The translations under genes were made by a program, and so were the position numbers. Source: Pyrocephalus nanus (lineage: Eukaryota; Chordata; Aves; Passeriformes; Tyrannidae). From it: a stretch of DNA of 64,000 nucleotides. Position 1 is the stretch's first letter. Each line of letters starts with the position of its first letter. Below the pieces are notes generated by a model, which saw nothing but the letters and a program-made list of their open reading frames with translations, searched no databases and had not been told where the DNA came from. The DNA lies in contig CM076275.1 in NCBI GenBank assembly GCA_038380795.1, positions 2,916,501 through 2,980,500 of the forward strand, read 5' to 3'. Shown here piece by piece: positions 36,196 to 48,840 of this stretch.

Positions 36196-39100
36196 TTTGT
36201 AATTGTGGGTGTTCATGGTTTCTCTCCTTCCTTCTGCTGACCAGAAATGGTAAAAAAAGCGTACGAGACATCTGCTCTTTGACAGCTCTGGCTGTTCAGG
36301 CACCTTTCTCACCCTGGTGACAGGAGTGTGTCACCAGAGGAACACGATGCAGACACTTCTAGACTTGTGGATCTGCTTTGTTGTGGTTTAGTTTCAGCAC
36401 ACTCAGGGTGGAGAATGCCACTGGCTGTGGCAGCTGGCACTGCCGAGCACGGTGGGGTCCAGCCCTGCCCTCTGCCCTCCCCTTCCTCAGCAAGGCTCCA
36501 CTTCTCAGCCTGACCTTGCAAAGCTCACAGCCAAGAAAAGCCAAAGGATCTCCTGGCTTTATTAGGTTCCACCTGTTCTTCTGAGAAAATAAAAGCAGGC
36601 CACCCACCAGAGAGTCCAGCCTTTGTGCTGATGTGAAGAAGTTTAACCCAAAATGCTTTTGCTGCCTGTGATCCTCCAGCACCATCTCCATGCTCCCCTC
36701 AGACTGTTTCCTTCTTCCTCCAGAGTCCTCCCACCACATCTTCCAGGGATTTTGGTGCAGGTTATTTGAGGATATAGTGAAAATATGGTGATGAAGCCCC
36801 TGTGTTTTGACTATACACTTCTCTTTTGCTGCTGGTTTTCATGTTCTGCACATTCCCCTGTGATTACTCTTCCTGCATTCCCTCTCTTTCATTGGGCTTG
36901 CAAATGCAAATCAGTGCATTTGGGGATGTTATTAATTTTCTTCCAGCTGATGAAATGTCTGTGAGGCAGGAGGGAGCCCCAGGTCTGGTGTGTGTCCTTT
37001 GGGCACAGGCTGCATGCAGCCAGCAGTTTTATTCCAGGGTTCACAGTTATACCCAGAACAAACGGATCAAAAAAAAAAAAATGCTGATTTTATTTAGAAA
37101 AAGCGAAAAAAAGAGGTTTTCCTCGAGATTCTCAGAAAACTGAAAGGAAGGAAAGGGATTTGTTATCAACACTGTGGAACTAATAAAAAGCCAAGCCACT
37201 GTTACCTTCATGCTGCTGAATTCACTGAATTGCTTTTGCAAAGCCCAGCCTCTTTGTGGAATTCTTTGAAAGGGCAGCCTAATACATGGTAAAGAACTTC
37301 CCCAAAATTTCCCATTGTTTCGTGTAAAGATGCCATTATATTTTAGGGACCTCATTATTGCTTTCTTTGGGTTTTGAGTCTAAAGCTTCCTTTCAGCTCT
37401 TCCCTTTATAGTAAATTAATGACAATTCAGGTCGAGGACAGATCCAAAATGTTTTACTGCTTTTCTAAAGCTTTTTGGTATTATTTTGGTGCTGGTTTGC
37501 ACATCTATGCCACTGAATCCACACAGCCATCTATTTTAATCAGTCCTGAATCTTTTCCTGCTGGGCCAATAGGGTAATATTATGTTAACCATTCTTAGGA
37601 TAAATTCCTAGCCAAGGGTGAAAAAAAAATGTCCGCAGGTCAAGTCATAAGAGGAATATTGTTAATGAACTTTGTCCTTAGGACTTGCAAATCAGCACAG
37701 ATCTGCAGAGCTTTAGGAAGAGGCTTCTCATTTTCCAGTTACTGAGCAGGATATGTAAGTCCAGTTCACTGCAGTCTTTCTGAAGAACAATGGACTGATC
37801 TAAATACTCCTTTCCCCCACCTCCACGCCCCATTTTTTACTTTAGGGGCAGAAGATGAGATGTGAAGCCTGTCATTGCACTGTGACTGCACAGACTGCAG
37901 CTGGTACAGCACATCCCCTGGGAGGCAGAGCTTTGGTTTCAGTGTGGGGTTAGATGTGAGACCACATCTGGAGGTCCATCCCAAGATTCCTGTGACTTCA
38001 GGGCATGAGCCAGCCCTGCTACAGTGTCTGTACTTCATGACCTTGTTTTTCCAGCTGCTGGCTATCCCGGGAGTGGGGATGCTGGGTGAAATGAGGGACC
38101 TTGCACAGGGTGCTCAAACCAGGATTTGCCCTTCAGAGTTCTGGACAAGCTCCACACTCTTGATGCTCCTGATGCACTACCAGGAGCAGCATCAAAGTGA
38201 GTGGTCTCAGCAGGGCAGTTCTGTCCCTCCCCTGGATGGCAGCAAGAACTGATGGGGCTGAGTGTCCTTTCCTCTGCAAGAGCTTCGCTCGAGGTGCTGC
38301 AGTGGGGCCACTCTTTGTTCCAGGCAGAAAGCTGGTGTAGGACCCACTTCCTGGAGACAGGAAGGAAGGAAACCCTAAGGAAGGAAGATTAACAACCCTC
38401 TGAGTCATGGCCCAAACCTCAGCCTGCCTCCAGGCAGCACGTGTCATGCTCATCATGAATGGGGTTCAGGGTGCAGCAAGAACAGATGCTCCAGACTTGA
38501 GTATTGTGAAGAAATTGCTTTAGGTTTTCAACTTAGCATTCTAGAATTTGGTGTCTGGACTGTTTTTAAAGGTGGACATCCAGGGGAACATATAATGTTG
38601 GGGGTTATTTAGGAAATGTTAACCATGAGCAGAGGTCAGAGCATAAGACAAGATAACAAAGGCTGCTCATGCATCGACCCAGTTTGATGGACCAGCAGAG
38701 TTGGTGGCTTTGGCCAAACCCTGAGAGATTCCAAAAGCAAATCCCAAAGGGGGCTGGGGCAAGCCAGAAGGGCACTATCAGACTGAGAATCCTTTGCAAA
38801 CTTTTTGTGACTTGACTTCTTCTTGTGGGTACACAAAATCCTTCCACTGTGGATGTGCTTCTTTTAAAGAGGTGAGGAAGAGTCAGGAATACTCAGGAAT
38901 AACTTCTGGCTTGAACTGCATTGGGAGGAGCTTTTTGAGGAGGAACATGCCCTTTCCTCTTCTCCCTGACTGATGGTCCATCCTTGACCTGTGTCTAAAT
39001 GACCTTCCCATGTTTGATATCACAAAAGCAGGTTTGGGTGTTTCACTCATGTCCATTAATAAAAGGCTTGGTGCAGTTATTTACTGGATTTGGTAATGAG

Positions 39101-39726
39101 ATGAGTTCCTGTAAGAGTAAAAATGGTCTGACATTTTCTTGTCTTGGAAATATAGGATTTCTTGACAAAAGTTTTAAGGTCATCAGTTAAAGGGTGTCAG
39201 TGGGGTGACACTGGCTTGCCCTTTGCTCTCCCCATGCAAATTCTGACATATTCATCCTTCAAAGGAATCACAGAAGAGACAAAATTGTCACAATCTGAGA
39301 TGAAATCAATACCCAGGTGAAATCAATGCAAATTTTTGAGAAAAAAAAAAAAAAAAAAAGGCAGCACAACATTGAATGAAGGGAAAAACTCTTTGCTAAA
39401 TTTGGCTCTCCAGCCTCAGACCCCTGCAAAGAGTTCAATAATCATCTTAATACAGAGATGTTCTGGTTTGTTGCTTCTCTCCAGTCTTTCATGGTCATTT
39501 GAAAGTTAAAACAGATCCTCCTCCTCCAGACAGTCTAGTACAGTGAAAGCAGCTTGTTATAAAACAGGGTTAAGAATGTTTAAATAAAAATATGTAGAAT
39601 AAAGAAGGAACTATTCATGATACATCAGTCCCCTGACAGGCTGTGAAGTTATTCCACCCTTCAACACAAGGGCTAAAACATAATGGAATCCCTACTGAGT
39701 GTTTTCATGCCTACCAGAACATTAAA

Positions 39727-39768
<42 letters not shown>

Positions 39769-42307
39769 ACAAAATGCCCAGTGTGCCCCTAACTATGAGC
39801 TTGGATGGGTAAGGAGGCCAAGAGAAAACAGTGGCACTGTGGGAAATATTTGTGGCAAGGGAAGGAAACAATAACTGAAAGTGATAAAAATGGATGATTC
39901 CCCCCCACAACCACCGGCCAGGGCAGGGCTTTGTGCCCCTGCAAGGGAGGGCAATCTGCAGGCACAGCATCAATGCAGGCTGTGGGGTTTTTTCTCCCTG
40001 CCACCAGAAATAATTTTAAAAGCCAGATTCCGACTTTAAAAAGACCTCCAGTTGGGAAAGGAGGTAGTTTTTGGTTTTTTTGGTTACAAAAAGGGCCATT
40101 CACCTTATGAGCCAGGCTGTGTGTGAGACACTCGGGATGCACCACTTTAATCTACTCGTTTTGGCTTCTAATTTAGCTGAGGACATGAAATGGGCACAGA
40201 TGCAGCCCTGCAGTGTGCAAAAGTGGGGCACTAAATGGTGCATTAACACAGGGCTGAATTCTGCTGTCCTTAATCAGGCCCTATTCAGAGGAAAGCAGAG
40301 AGGCTTCTGCCTGCATGAAGAAACCCATATGATTGGCCTTTAATATGCATGAAATAATTTCAACTTTACTGAATTCCCTGAACTTTATGAACTCAGAGTG
40401 GGTGCTCAGGTCCACATTAATGGTGATCAGGCTGTAAATGATCATGTGCTCCAAATAAGCTATTAATTCTTACTGCTGTTCTTCTTTTCCCTCTGATTCC
40501 CAGTTCAGATGGTGAGTGCTTCTGAAGCCTTGCATGTTATTTGATGTTTAAATGCAAGGAACCTGTGAAGAATCGTCCTGAATTATTATCATTTACAACA
40601 AGGAAGTGAATTTTTATGGAGGTTCCAAAGCCTTTCTGTACTTTGAGATGATTTCACTTTGTTCTCCCTTCACGTTGATGTAGCTTCAAAACCACCCAAC
40701 GGGAAGTGATGGTTATAGTGTTGTAAAACTGGTGGAAATAACAGGATTATTTTTGACTAACCACAGGGTTTTCCACGTCAGGAATTTGAACAGCCCAAAA
40801 TCATTCTGCCCTGGGACTTGTTTTACCTTCTAGAAAAAGGGACTAAATAGTATCTTTAGGGCTTATACATGGCATTATGGTGCAAAGCCTGAAAAAAGTA
40901 AGTGGAGAGGACAAAAGGCAGGCAGGGGGAGCAATCTGTCAGCCAGAGAGACCTCTTCAAACCAAACCCAGTGCTTCTTCAAGTTAGGAAAAGGTATCTG
41001 TCAGTCATGAACCACTCAAAACTCTTCAAAACCCTTGGTTTTGAAATAACCAAGTTTCCTGTCTGAAGTTCTCCCAGTGTCTCTTCAGTATTGTTGCATT
41101 TTTTTCCTGTCTATGAAAATAATTGCAGAGTTGCTCACGGTATAAAAATGGAAGTGTGCTACTTTCATTCAAGGTGTTCTTTCATACTGAGCTTTTGGTC
41201 ATGTCATTATTCATAGATGTAATTGTATGGAAAAGAGAAATTCCAAATTTGCTGGGCTTGCTTTTGGTCTGGTTCCATAAACACTGCTGGAAAACCCTTG
41301 AAAGTCTTTTATTTCACGTTAATTGAAGTAACTATGACAACGTAACACAGTCCATTTCCTTTAACGTTGAACAGTGGCAAAATTGGCATTGTTTTGGGTC
41401 AGTTCACAATTTGCATCAGAAATAACCTTGCCAGTGGTTTAGGCTGGTTTGTGCTCAGAGTTCTCAACTATTCTTTCACTTCTTTTTCAAACAGCCACTT
41501 CTCTGGTGAACAGATCAAGTGTTAATGATGTTTGAAAGGGGGATTTTTTTGACCCACGTAAGACTTAATAAAACCATAATTTTGCATTTTATTGCTTCAG
41601 TGGGGAAAAACTGTTAATGAGGAGTGCCACGGTACAGAAAACTGCTTTTTGGCTCTGCCTGCCAACTGGTTTATTCTGCTTACAAACAATGGGCCCCAGT
41701 TAATGACCAGACCATACTGTATTTACTCGCTACCGTCAGGCATTCCCAGACCTCATAGTTTTATGTCTGTGAAACACTTGCACGTTATGATCTCACCTCA
41801 CGATACAGAATCTCTCTCTTCAAGTTTCTACATGAGGTGGGAAGGCTCTGAGATGTGCTCTGAGGTGCAAAATTAGTGCAGTTCCCCTGGAATGAAGGAG
41901 ACGTGCCAACTTCTATCAAGTGCAGCTCTGGCCCACAGCGTCTCAAAGACATCTGCTTTTGTCTAGAAAACAAGCAAACAAACGTCCTTCATTTCAATGG
42001 AGAACAAGCCTGATGTCTGTCCTTGCTCCAGCACAGGAGGAGATCAAAGATGGCACAAGCTCTTCTTGCAAGGCAGTGTTTCACTTCCAGACAATTAATA
42101 TGATAGTATCAGGGAAATGGAAATCTATTCCCTGCTTAGGTGGTTCCCCTCATGGACTGGAAAACTACTGGGTTTATCATTTTCTGTCTTTAGGCAAAAA
42201 GGTAACTCATATTTGCATGTTTGTCAGTTTGTGCTTGAGAGTACAAGATTTACTTAAAAACAAGCTCAGCCAGCTAAATGAAATGCCAGTGGTCTTATTA
42301 CCCTGAG
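36196..42307. other. Intergenic, AT-rich, no gene seen
   Basis: About 6.1 kb, mostly AT-rich unique-looking sequence. Homopolymers include A18-19 (about 39342-39359) and A35 (39728-39762). Diverged repeat-like wording (gggctgaattctgctgtcc) occurs near 40251. No open frame has a recognisable domain. Confidence 0.5.
39728..39762. repeat. (A)35 homopolymer
   Basis: Thirty-five consecutive A following cattaaac. It could be a retroposed poly(A) tail or a simple expansion. No element body was recognised upstream. Confidence 0.92.
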
Positions 42308-42445
42308 AGAGCAAAGCACTTAAGCCTGTGATTAAAATGAAGTTAATTGAATTTAAGCGTGTGCTTAAAGAAAAACACGGCCATAAATACTTCACTGAAT
42401 AAATGGGAGATCATTCTCATGCTTAAATGCAAGCATTAATCAGTA
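42308..42445. repeat. Probable ancient amniote repeat (CTTAAGC type)
   Basis: Contains gagcaaagcacttaagcctg, tttaagcgtgtgcttaaag, cttcactgaataaatggg and catgcttaaatgcaagcat. This partly self-complementary pattern resembles a repeat widespread in sauropsids, with its AAGCACTTAAGC and GTGCTTAAG motifs. The copy is strongly diverged. Confidence 0.5.
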
Positions 42446-43943
42446 TTTTCCTAAAAACCAAAGTTTATAGCCTTCTATCAGCAGTTCCAAGCATCCCACT
42501 GACTAAACCTGGCACCAACACCAGAATTTTTCTGAGAAATTTGTCCAACAGAATGAAAATCAAGGTTCTGCTCATGTAATAAATTACAAGGGTAGGTTTG
42601 AAACAAGAACACAAATATTAAAATCTGGGTGTGATGAATTATGTACAAGAAAGGCAGGAAAGAGCTTATTTCAAGTTGAATTGTGTGGCTTTCTCAGAAA
42701 CACCTCTTTGGCAATCTAGCATGGAAACACCTCCTTGCTCTACAAAACCCCAAAATTCAGTATTTGGTAGGTAGTGGGAACTGCAGAGCAACTACAACTG
42801 CTCTGTGTTTCTACACCCAAGATTCTCTGCATCAGATTGGTCTTTGGAATTAAAGATTGGGGGTTGAATTAAAAATCTCAGCTCTGAAGTTGCCACTGAT
42901 ATATCTGACTGATTTTGGATATGTGACATTTTGTGCCTGAACTTAATTTTCTTTGTATTGGAATGCAAATGCCTTTCTCTTAGGAAGTGTAATAATCAAG
43001 TATTCATCAAGTATTTTGCTGTCCTTTATAGCTGGACCAAAGAATTTCTGGCCTAAATCTGTTCCACTGGTGTAGAAAAATTTGTTTAACACCTTGTGAA
43101 GGAAGGAGGCACAGACTGGGCCAGCAGTAATGACATAGAATCCTCACTCAGCAATCTGCAACCAGGAGACTTCCAGAGCCAGAGACCCATGTGTTTGTAT
43201 TTAATGACCTTTAATGGGTTTTTCTTTTGTGAATTCCCTCTTCACCACTTTTGGGGTTTGACTTCATGTAAACACTGAGTAATCACAATGGTCAGTGGCA
43301 GAAATTTGAACCCCTTATCACACCTTGGGTGAGGAACCACCTTTTTCTTCCACCTCCTCCAGAACATTTATATTTATACCAAATTTCATCTATTTTTTTA
43401 TTTCACACTCAGTATGGGGGAACTTCTCCTTTAGTCCTTCACACCAGGTCCTCATGTTCACTCTCCTAGATGACTTGAAGAGCAAGCCCTAATGATTAGA
43501 CATAATCATAACAATCTCATTAATTTAGTAAGAAATGCTTTGATTCTGCAGGCATCCAATCACATAAATTTTATTTTCTGTTTTAAGTGGTTCTAGGGGG
43601 TGCAGCTGTCAGACTGTTCCTCCTGAGTGGACTTTGAAACCTCTGTGAGCTCTGTTGTCAACAAGATTAACCAGCTTTGTGTTTAGCTCAGTAGATACAC
43701 AGAGAATGATGTGTCTTTTGCAGACTTCTGCTCTCACTTACAGATGTTATTCTCTGTTTCTGCCATCTTTGTTTATGCACACACAGAGCAGTAAAATGCA
43801 AACATGGAAGGCCTGGTATGAAGATCATTCACACTTTATAATTGTAATTTTTTACATGAAAAGCGTCATTATCCTAATTAAACTGCCCCATTTTGAGAGG
43901 TGTGTGTGCATGTGAGCATAGATATACCCCGTGAATACCTTAA
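42446..43943. other. Intergenic, no gene seen
   Basis: About 1.5 kb of AT-rich sequence. Wording at about 43040-43075 (ttctggcctaaatctgttcc, actggtgtag) resembles another ancient amniote repeat. No gene is supported. Confidence 0.5.
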
Positions 43944-44042
43944 ATATGTGTATATATATATAATATATATATTTATATGTGTGTCTATATATTTATGTAT
44001 ATATATTTATATATATTATACATGCATATATATATATTTATA
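43944..44042. repeat. (TA)n-rich microsatellite
   Basis: About 100 bp of TATATA/TTTATA with a few GTGTG interruptions, lying about 150 bp before the intergenic CpG island. Confidence 0.9.
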
Positions 44043-44189
44043 CCCATTAAACACATTCAGATTGCGATTTTTCTTTCTGTGCAGAGATACTCAATGCAAA
44101 GAGCCGATGCCCTGTGACTGCAGTTTGTTCCCATTTTGCAAACTAGATCAATTAATCACCCAAAGAGATCAGCCTGCTCTGGGCAAAGC

Positions 44190-44650
44190 CGGGATTTTTC
44201 GCACCGGGAAAACCTATGGATTGCAGGAGAGGCACGGCACAAAAGATGGCTGCGTTGCGTGGCACCGAAGGGAGCTATTCCAGGATGAGGGGAGGAAGCC
44301 AGAACAGACCCGACACGCGAGTTTCGCGGCCGGTTCGCGGAGCGGGGCTGTGAAATCTTTGCCGGCGGCTCCGGGGGTGTCACCGGACCCTGCGCTGGGC
44401 TCCTCCCCGGCCGCCAGCACCATGAGAGGGGGACGCGGGGATCGCTCGCAAGGGAGATAGAGGCAAAAAAATACAGGGGGAGGACGCGGAGCTGCTGGAA
44501 GGTAAAGCCGCGCTCGTTCCTCGCTGCTCTTGGTCGGGTCTGTTTTCCCGGGACCCGCCCGGCACTGCCTTCGTGACCCTCCCGAGCGCGTTTTCTGCAG
44601 CGGGGGGAAGGAGATTCGCGGAGATGGCGTCACTTTGGAACAAAGTTTCC
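44190..44650 (+). promoter_or_regulatory. Isolated intergenic CpG island, candidate promoter
   Basis: About 460 bp with roughly 45 CpGs by eye, against a CpG-poor AT-rich surround. It begins after gatcagcctgctctgggcaaag and includes gacccgacacgcgagtttcg and cggccggttcgcggagcggg. A YY1-like AAGATGGCTGC lies on the + strand at 44243-44253. A strong splice donor (GGAAG|GTAAAG) is at 44502. There is no TATA box. This is the usual pattern of a CpG-island promoter with its first exon reading to the right, toward SMAD5. An ATG at 44422 opens only a 12-codon frame. Confidence 0.6.
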
Positions 44651-44680
44651 AGATTTTACTGAGCTTCTTGTTTGCTTTCC

Positions 44681-44697
44681 TTTTTTTTTTTTTTTTT

Positions 44698-44741
<44 letters not shown>
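44681..44741. repeat. T17-CC-T42 homopolymer tract
   Basis: T17 (44681-44697), CC, then T42 (44700-44741), directly downstream of the intergenic CpG island. It is followed by a short (TG)n. Confidence 0.93.
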
Positions 44742-44742
<1 letters not shown>

Positions 44743-44916
44743 GTGTATGTGTGTGTGTGTATTTTTTTAAAGGGGGGGATGTTGAACTATTCGTAATGCA
44801 AGTGGGCGATGTGGCCGGTATCTAAATATACCCCTGAGCCACACCGAGAGCTCGGGCTATTGTTAACTTTTGGGATTCCAATTAAATCCTGCACTGTTAA
44901 ATATTTATTTAATTAC

Positions 44917-44920
<4 letters not shown>

Positions 44921-44947
<27 letters not shown>
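44921..44947. repeat. (GA)n microsatellite
   Basis: About 13 GA dinucleotides between ctgca and gcagg. Confidence 0.93.
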
Positions 44948-46534
44948 CAGGAATTCTCTCTGACTACACTAATGGAGTCAGAGTAGCGTGGTAAGGGCGA
45001 GTTTTTCCTCCTGCCCCCCTTTCCAAATCTAAATAGCTGTGGACAAGCACGGGCTGGAATATGAACATTAAAGGAGGGGGGAAAAAAAATGTTTCAGCTT
45101 TGTTTTAGGGGTTGTATTTCAGTCGGGTAAGCAAACTATATTGCATGTGTTTTTCCGTATCTCCAGCTCACTCCAAACATAACATTCCAAAGGATAAAAT
45201 CTGTTACAAAATAAAACTGACTTTGTGACAGCTGAACTTCTACGCCGAGTCTAAAAATTATCCAAAAGCTCCTCAAGAATCCTAAATGTCATTCCCAAGA
45301 TGTGGTGAATTGTAATTAGGGCTGTGAACTATTTTAGTGGCAGTGCCTTACATGGGGCCCAGCTGAGCAGCTGGAGCATTTATGATCTTAGTTTTTACCC
45401 TTTGCTCTGTGACATATGAAGGTGTTTAGACAATAATAAGAATAATAATCCTGATTTGTTTCAGATTTGAAAAAACATAATCCAGTTTGAAAATGTGTTG
45501 TTTGCCTTTTGGTTTTCCTTCCTGTATTTCCTTTTGAAACATATGTCATAGGGCAGTGCTTAAACAGGGCAAGAAAAACTCATCAACAATAGAATAATGA
45601 ATGAGAAATAACATTATTTTTACTATATTACTACTTTGTGATTTTCTCATCTTACTGGTTTTTCCAAAAACTTTTCATTTTTGTTTTAGACCTGGTCCCC
45701 TCTTCTCCTAACAAAAAGCAAAGCAAAGAGAAAAAAAAATAAATTAAGGTTCTGTGGAAATTTTGGGAAGAGAAAGCAAATAGCTTGCAGCACACTGTCT
45801 AAAACCTGCACTCCACTATGCCCAAAAGCACTTTAATTTTACAATAGACATGATTATTATGCTTGTGTATACAGATCTTGATATGGGAGAGGAAATTATT
45901 AAACCCAACTATTTGGTCATGAGGGTGGGAGGAAAAAAAAAAAGATGTGTCCCTAAGTGTGCCACAAAATTTAAATACAGGTTCCAAAGGCCTAGCATCC
46001 TGTAACTTGGTGACTCTGCCAGAAATTACACTCAGAAGGAGAAAGTCAGGTCCTGTCAGCTCCTCCCTGAGAAAGGCTGAGTGCTCTGCACTGCCATCTC
46101 TAATTGGTTGGGGTTGGGAAATCCTGGGGTGATAAAACGGCTGTTAGAAAGTTGGCTTGGGAGTAATTAAGTGTAAGTCTGGCTATTAAAACCTGATTTG
46201 TTACTCATAGGTTACACTCATCTGCCCTGTCTTCTCTCTCGAGATGCAGATAAACTCTGTTCTTTTCACTGGTCTGAGCCAAAAGTATCTGCATAATGAG
46301 TGGAGAGATGGCAGCTCTGGGTAAGGTTCAGCCACAAACAGCGGGGAGAATTACTCTGTTTGTAACAGGTACAATTATTGTCACAGAGCACTTCTGTTTC
46401 AAACCACTCCTTTTGCCTTTCTTCGTGAAGGGTTTAAAATACTGGGTTTACCCGTAAGCAAAACTTTTTTTTTTTTCCAAAAAATGTAATTTCTGTGTTG
46501 CAGTGTCTCTGTTTATTACACTGAAGCTTCTCCA
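44948..46534. other. Intergenic, AT-rich, no gene seen
   Basis: About 1.6 kb without recognisable gene or repeat. It includes a short A-run near 45731. Confidence 0.5.
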
Positions 46535-46580
46535 TAGAGTGGGTGTAACCAGGAGAAGAATTTGGCCCATGGTGTGAGCT
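46535..46580. repeat. Probable ancient amniote repeat fragment
   Basis: The wording tgggtgtaaccaggagaaga followed by atttggcccatgg resembles the TGTAACCAGGAGCAGAATTTGGCCC segment of an old amniote repeat. The piece is short, so support is limited. Confidence 0.4.
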
Positions 46581-48800
46581 GCATTTTCAGTGCTTCCACT
46601 ATTTAGAGCTCCGTGGTGATAAAAATAGCTTTCCTGTGGTTTTGGCCATGGAGCCACAAATGCAAGTTTTCAGAGCACAGTTATTGTGGATGTTGGTCCC
46701 TACTGTTGCTGCAAGGAATGAAACTCCAGCTCATGACTGTCAGCAGATGGTTATGTGGAGTGTGAGGCTCAGTGTTAGATCTCCTCACTGTCCCCAAGGG
46801 AGAATGTGTCCCTCCCAAAGATCTGACACATCCAGAAGGGACCACGCTCAGAAGGCAGAGCTTGGGCTGGGGGGTGAAGAACCCCAGGAAAAACTGGGAC
46901 TGAGCAGGAGATAACAGTGAAGAATACACCCAGAAATCTCCATGTTTGGCTAACGGTGTGAGATGTAAAACAAATGGAAGGGAGGGAGTAAACCTTCAGG
47001 AAAATAAGACACAATTTTGTTCATGGCTAACTTGGAGCAGAGTTTTCATGGAGGAAAAAGAGCTGATGGTGATCACGTGGTTATGGCACTGTGATGTTAT
47101 AGCATCATCCTCTTTCTGTACTGCATTTTCTATCCCAATTCCATGGTCCAGCTTCTCTGTTGTCCACAGGAAATTGGTCTGGTTGTTGCAGACAGCTTTT
47201 AGGAGGCAGGAGGTAACTTTTTTCTGAGCTCAGTAGTGGGTGTCAGACTCCAGAAAGTGTTCTCATAATGCGAGGTCATGTTCTGGAAATAGTCAAAACC
47301 CACTGATTTAGAGGAATGAGAGCATTCCATGTTTCTGTGCTGCTGATGCAATGGCGAGGGCAAGCTGGGGATGGTCCAGAAAAATAGCAAAGCTGGAGGA
47401 ATATTCAAAGGCACTGTGCCATTTAAAGTGATTTTCTTTATCATTTCCTCTCTGAGAGCAGTGTAATGCTTAGTGTTAATCAGCTGGGACATATTTTCCA
47501 TTCCTCTGGACAGGTTTCCACCCCCTGTTCCAAGAAGCAGATCCCATTTAGCAGTACTGTGCCCTGACTGGACTCTATCCACAGGTGTCACGGATGATGG
47601 TTCACACCCTGATGTGGACTTTACAAAAGTTCTCAGGAAGAGGCTTCCCTTACTCATAACTTCATGCACATCTTACTCTTCCTGCAGTCTCTTTTCCTTT
47701 CTCAAGATTTTGCCTTTTTTTTATATGCACTTCAGGCATTTTTTTCTTGAGCTGTGTGTTCAGTTTTGCATCCTTAGTTGACCCTCAGATCTGTCCAGCT
47801 GGATACACCATCCCCAGTATATTGACAATTTTATTCTGTAGAGTGTGAAAAGCCATAATGGAGCTGAACTAACAAAACCTTTATATAATAATGTCTTTGT
47901 TTCTAACATCTCCATAGATGTACCATTATTCACTTACATGTCTGATCCCGTTTATTCTTCCAGTCTAGGAAGAAAACCTTGCTGGGCATTACACCTTTGG
48001 CTTGCCTCCCCTCCCTCCCCTGGGCTACAATTTCATGTTAACATCTTCTATCTGTAGCTTCAGCAAACAAGACTAATTCTTCCCTCCCTTTCTTTGTGAG
48101 GTGCCAAGGTAGCCAGAAGTGTGGCTGCAGCAATAACAGGGTATTTAATTTATTCTCTGAGAATTCAAAGGCTGTCACCAGTGAGTGGAACCTCACAGGA
48201 GCCTCCACCCCCACAGGCCTTGTCGATAAATGCTCTTCACATCTTCCCCTCAGACACTAAACTTTATTTCTATTTTCTTACATATGTGATGCAAGGTACA
48301 CGATGTTTGTGTTGCCTCCTTGTTGTGAGGCAGCCACTTGCCACCTACTGCTGTTCTCAGCCTGCTGTAAATTGTGGGCTTACTTCAGAGAACCAAATGG
48401 CCAGAGCAGCTCCCTCTGCGCTTGCTGAACTCTGCTCAAACACGACACTCTTTTTTCTGCCTCAAAAATAAATGTAAAGGTATGTATAGTATGTTAGCCC
48501 CTCCTTAGCCTTTCCCACCCTGAAACTTTTCAAACAGGGATGGCATGTTCCTCTCTTCACTGCCAAAAAAAAAAAAAAAAGGAATTCCTTTTGCAGCGTT
48601 TCCCCCTTCCCCCATTTCTTCTCAGCTGACAGCTGTGAGAGTGGAACTTTCTTCAGCTATCCTATCCATTTCCCCCAGTCCTGTTTTTAAGCTAGATTTG
48701 GTTTAAATATCCAAGCCATCTTTCACACTACAGGGTTTTTTTAACATAAAGTGGCTTTGCAAATGCTTAATATGGGTAGAGACATGACAACTGTTTTCAT

Positions 48801-48840
48801 AGATATATATATATATATACACACACACACAAATATATAT
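48801..48840. repeat. Compound (AT)n(AC)n microsatellite
   Basis: Alternating AT units pass into AC units and then back to ATAT. Confidence 0.9.

Noticed and set aside
43682..43698. TTTAGCTCAGTAGATAC, similar to the A box of vault RNA or tRNA genes, between TGFBI and SMAD5 where human has VTRNA2-1
   Set aside because: No B box (GGTTCGANNCC-like) at the needed distance, no stem-forming ends and no terminator T-run placed as in a Pol III gene. It is a chance A-box match.
43900..44460. 186-codon open frame across the TA repeat and CpG island
   Set aside because: Its first 50 codons are the TA microsatellite read as Tyr/Ile repeats, and the remainder has no recognisable domain.
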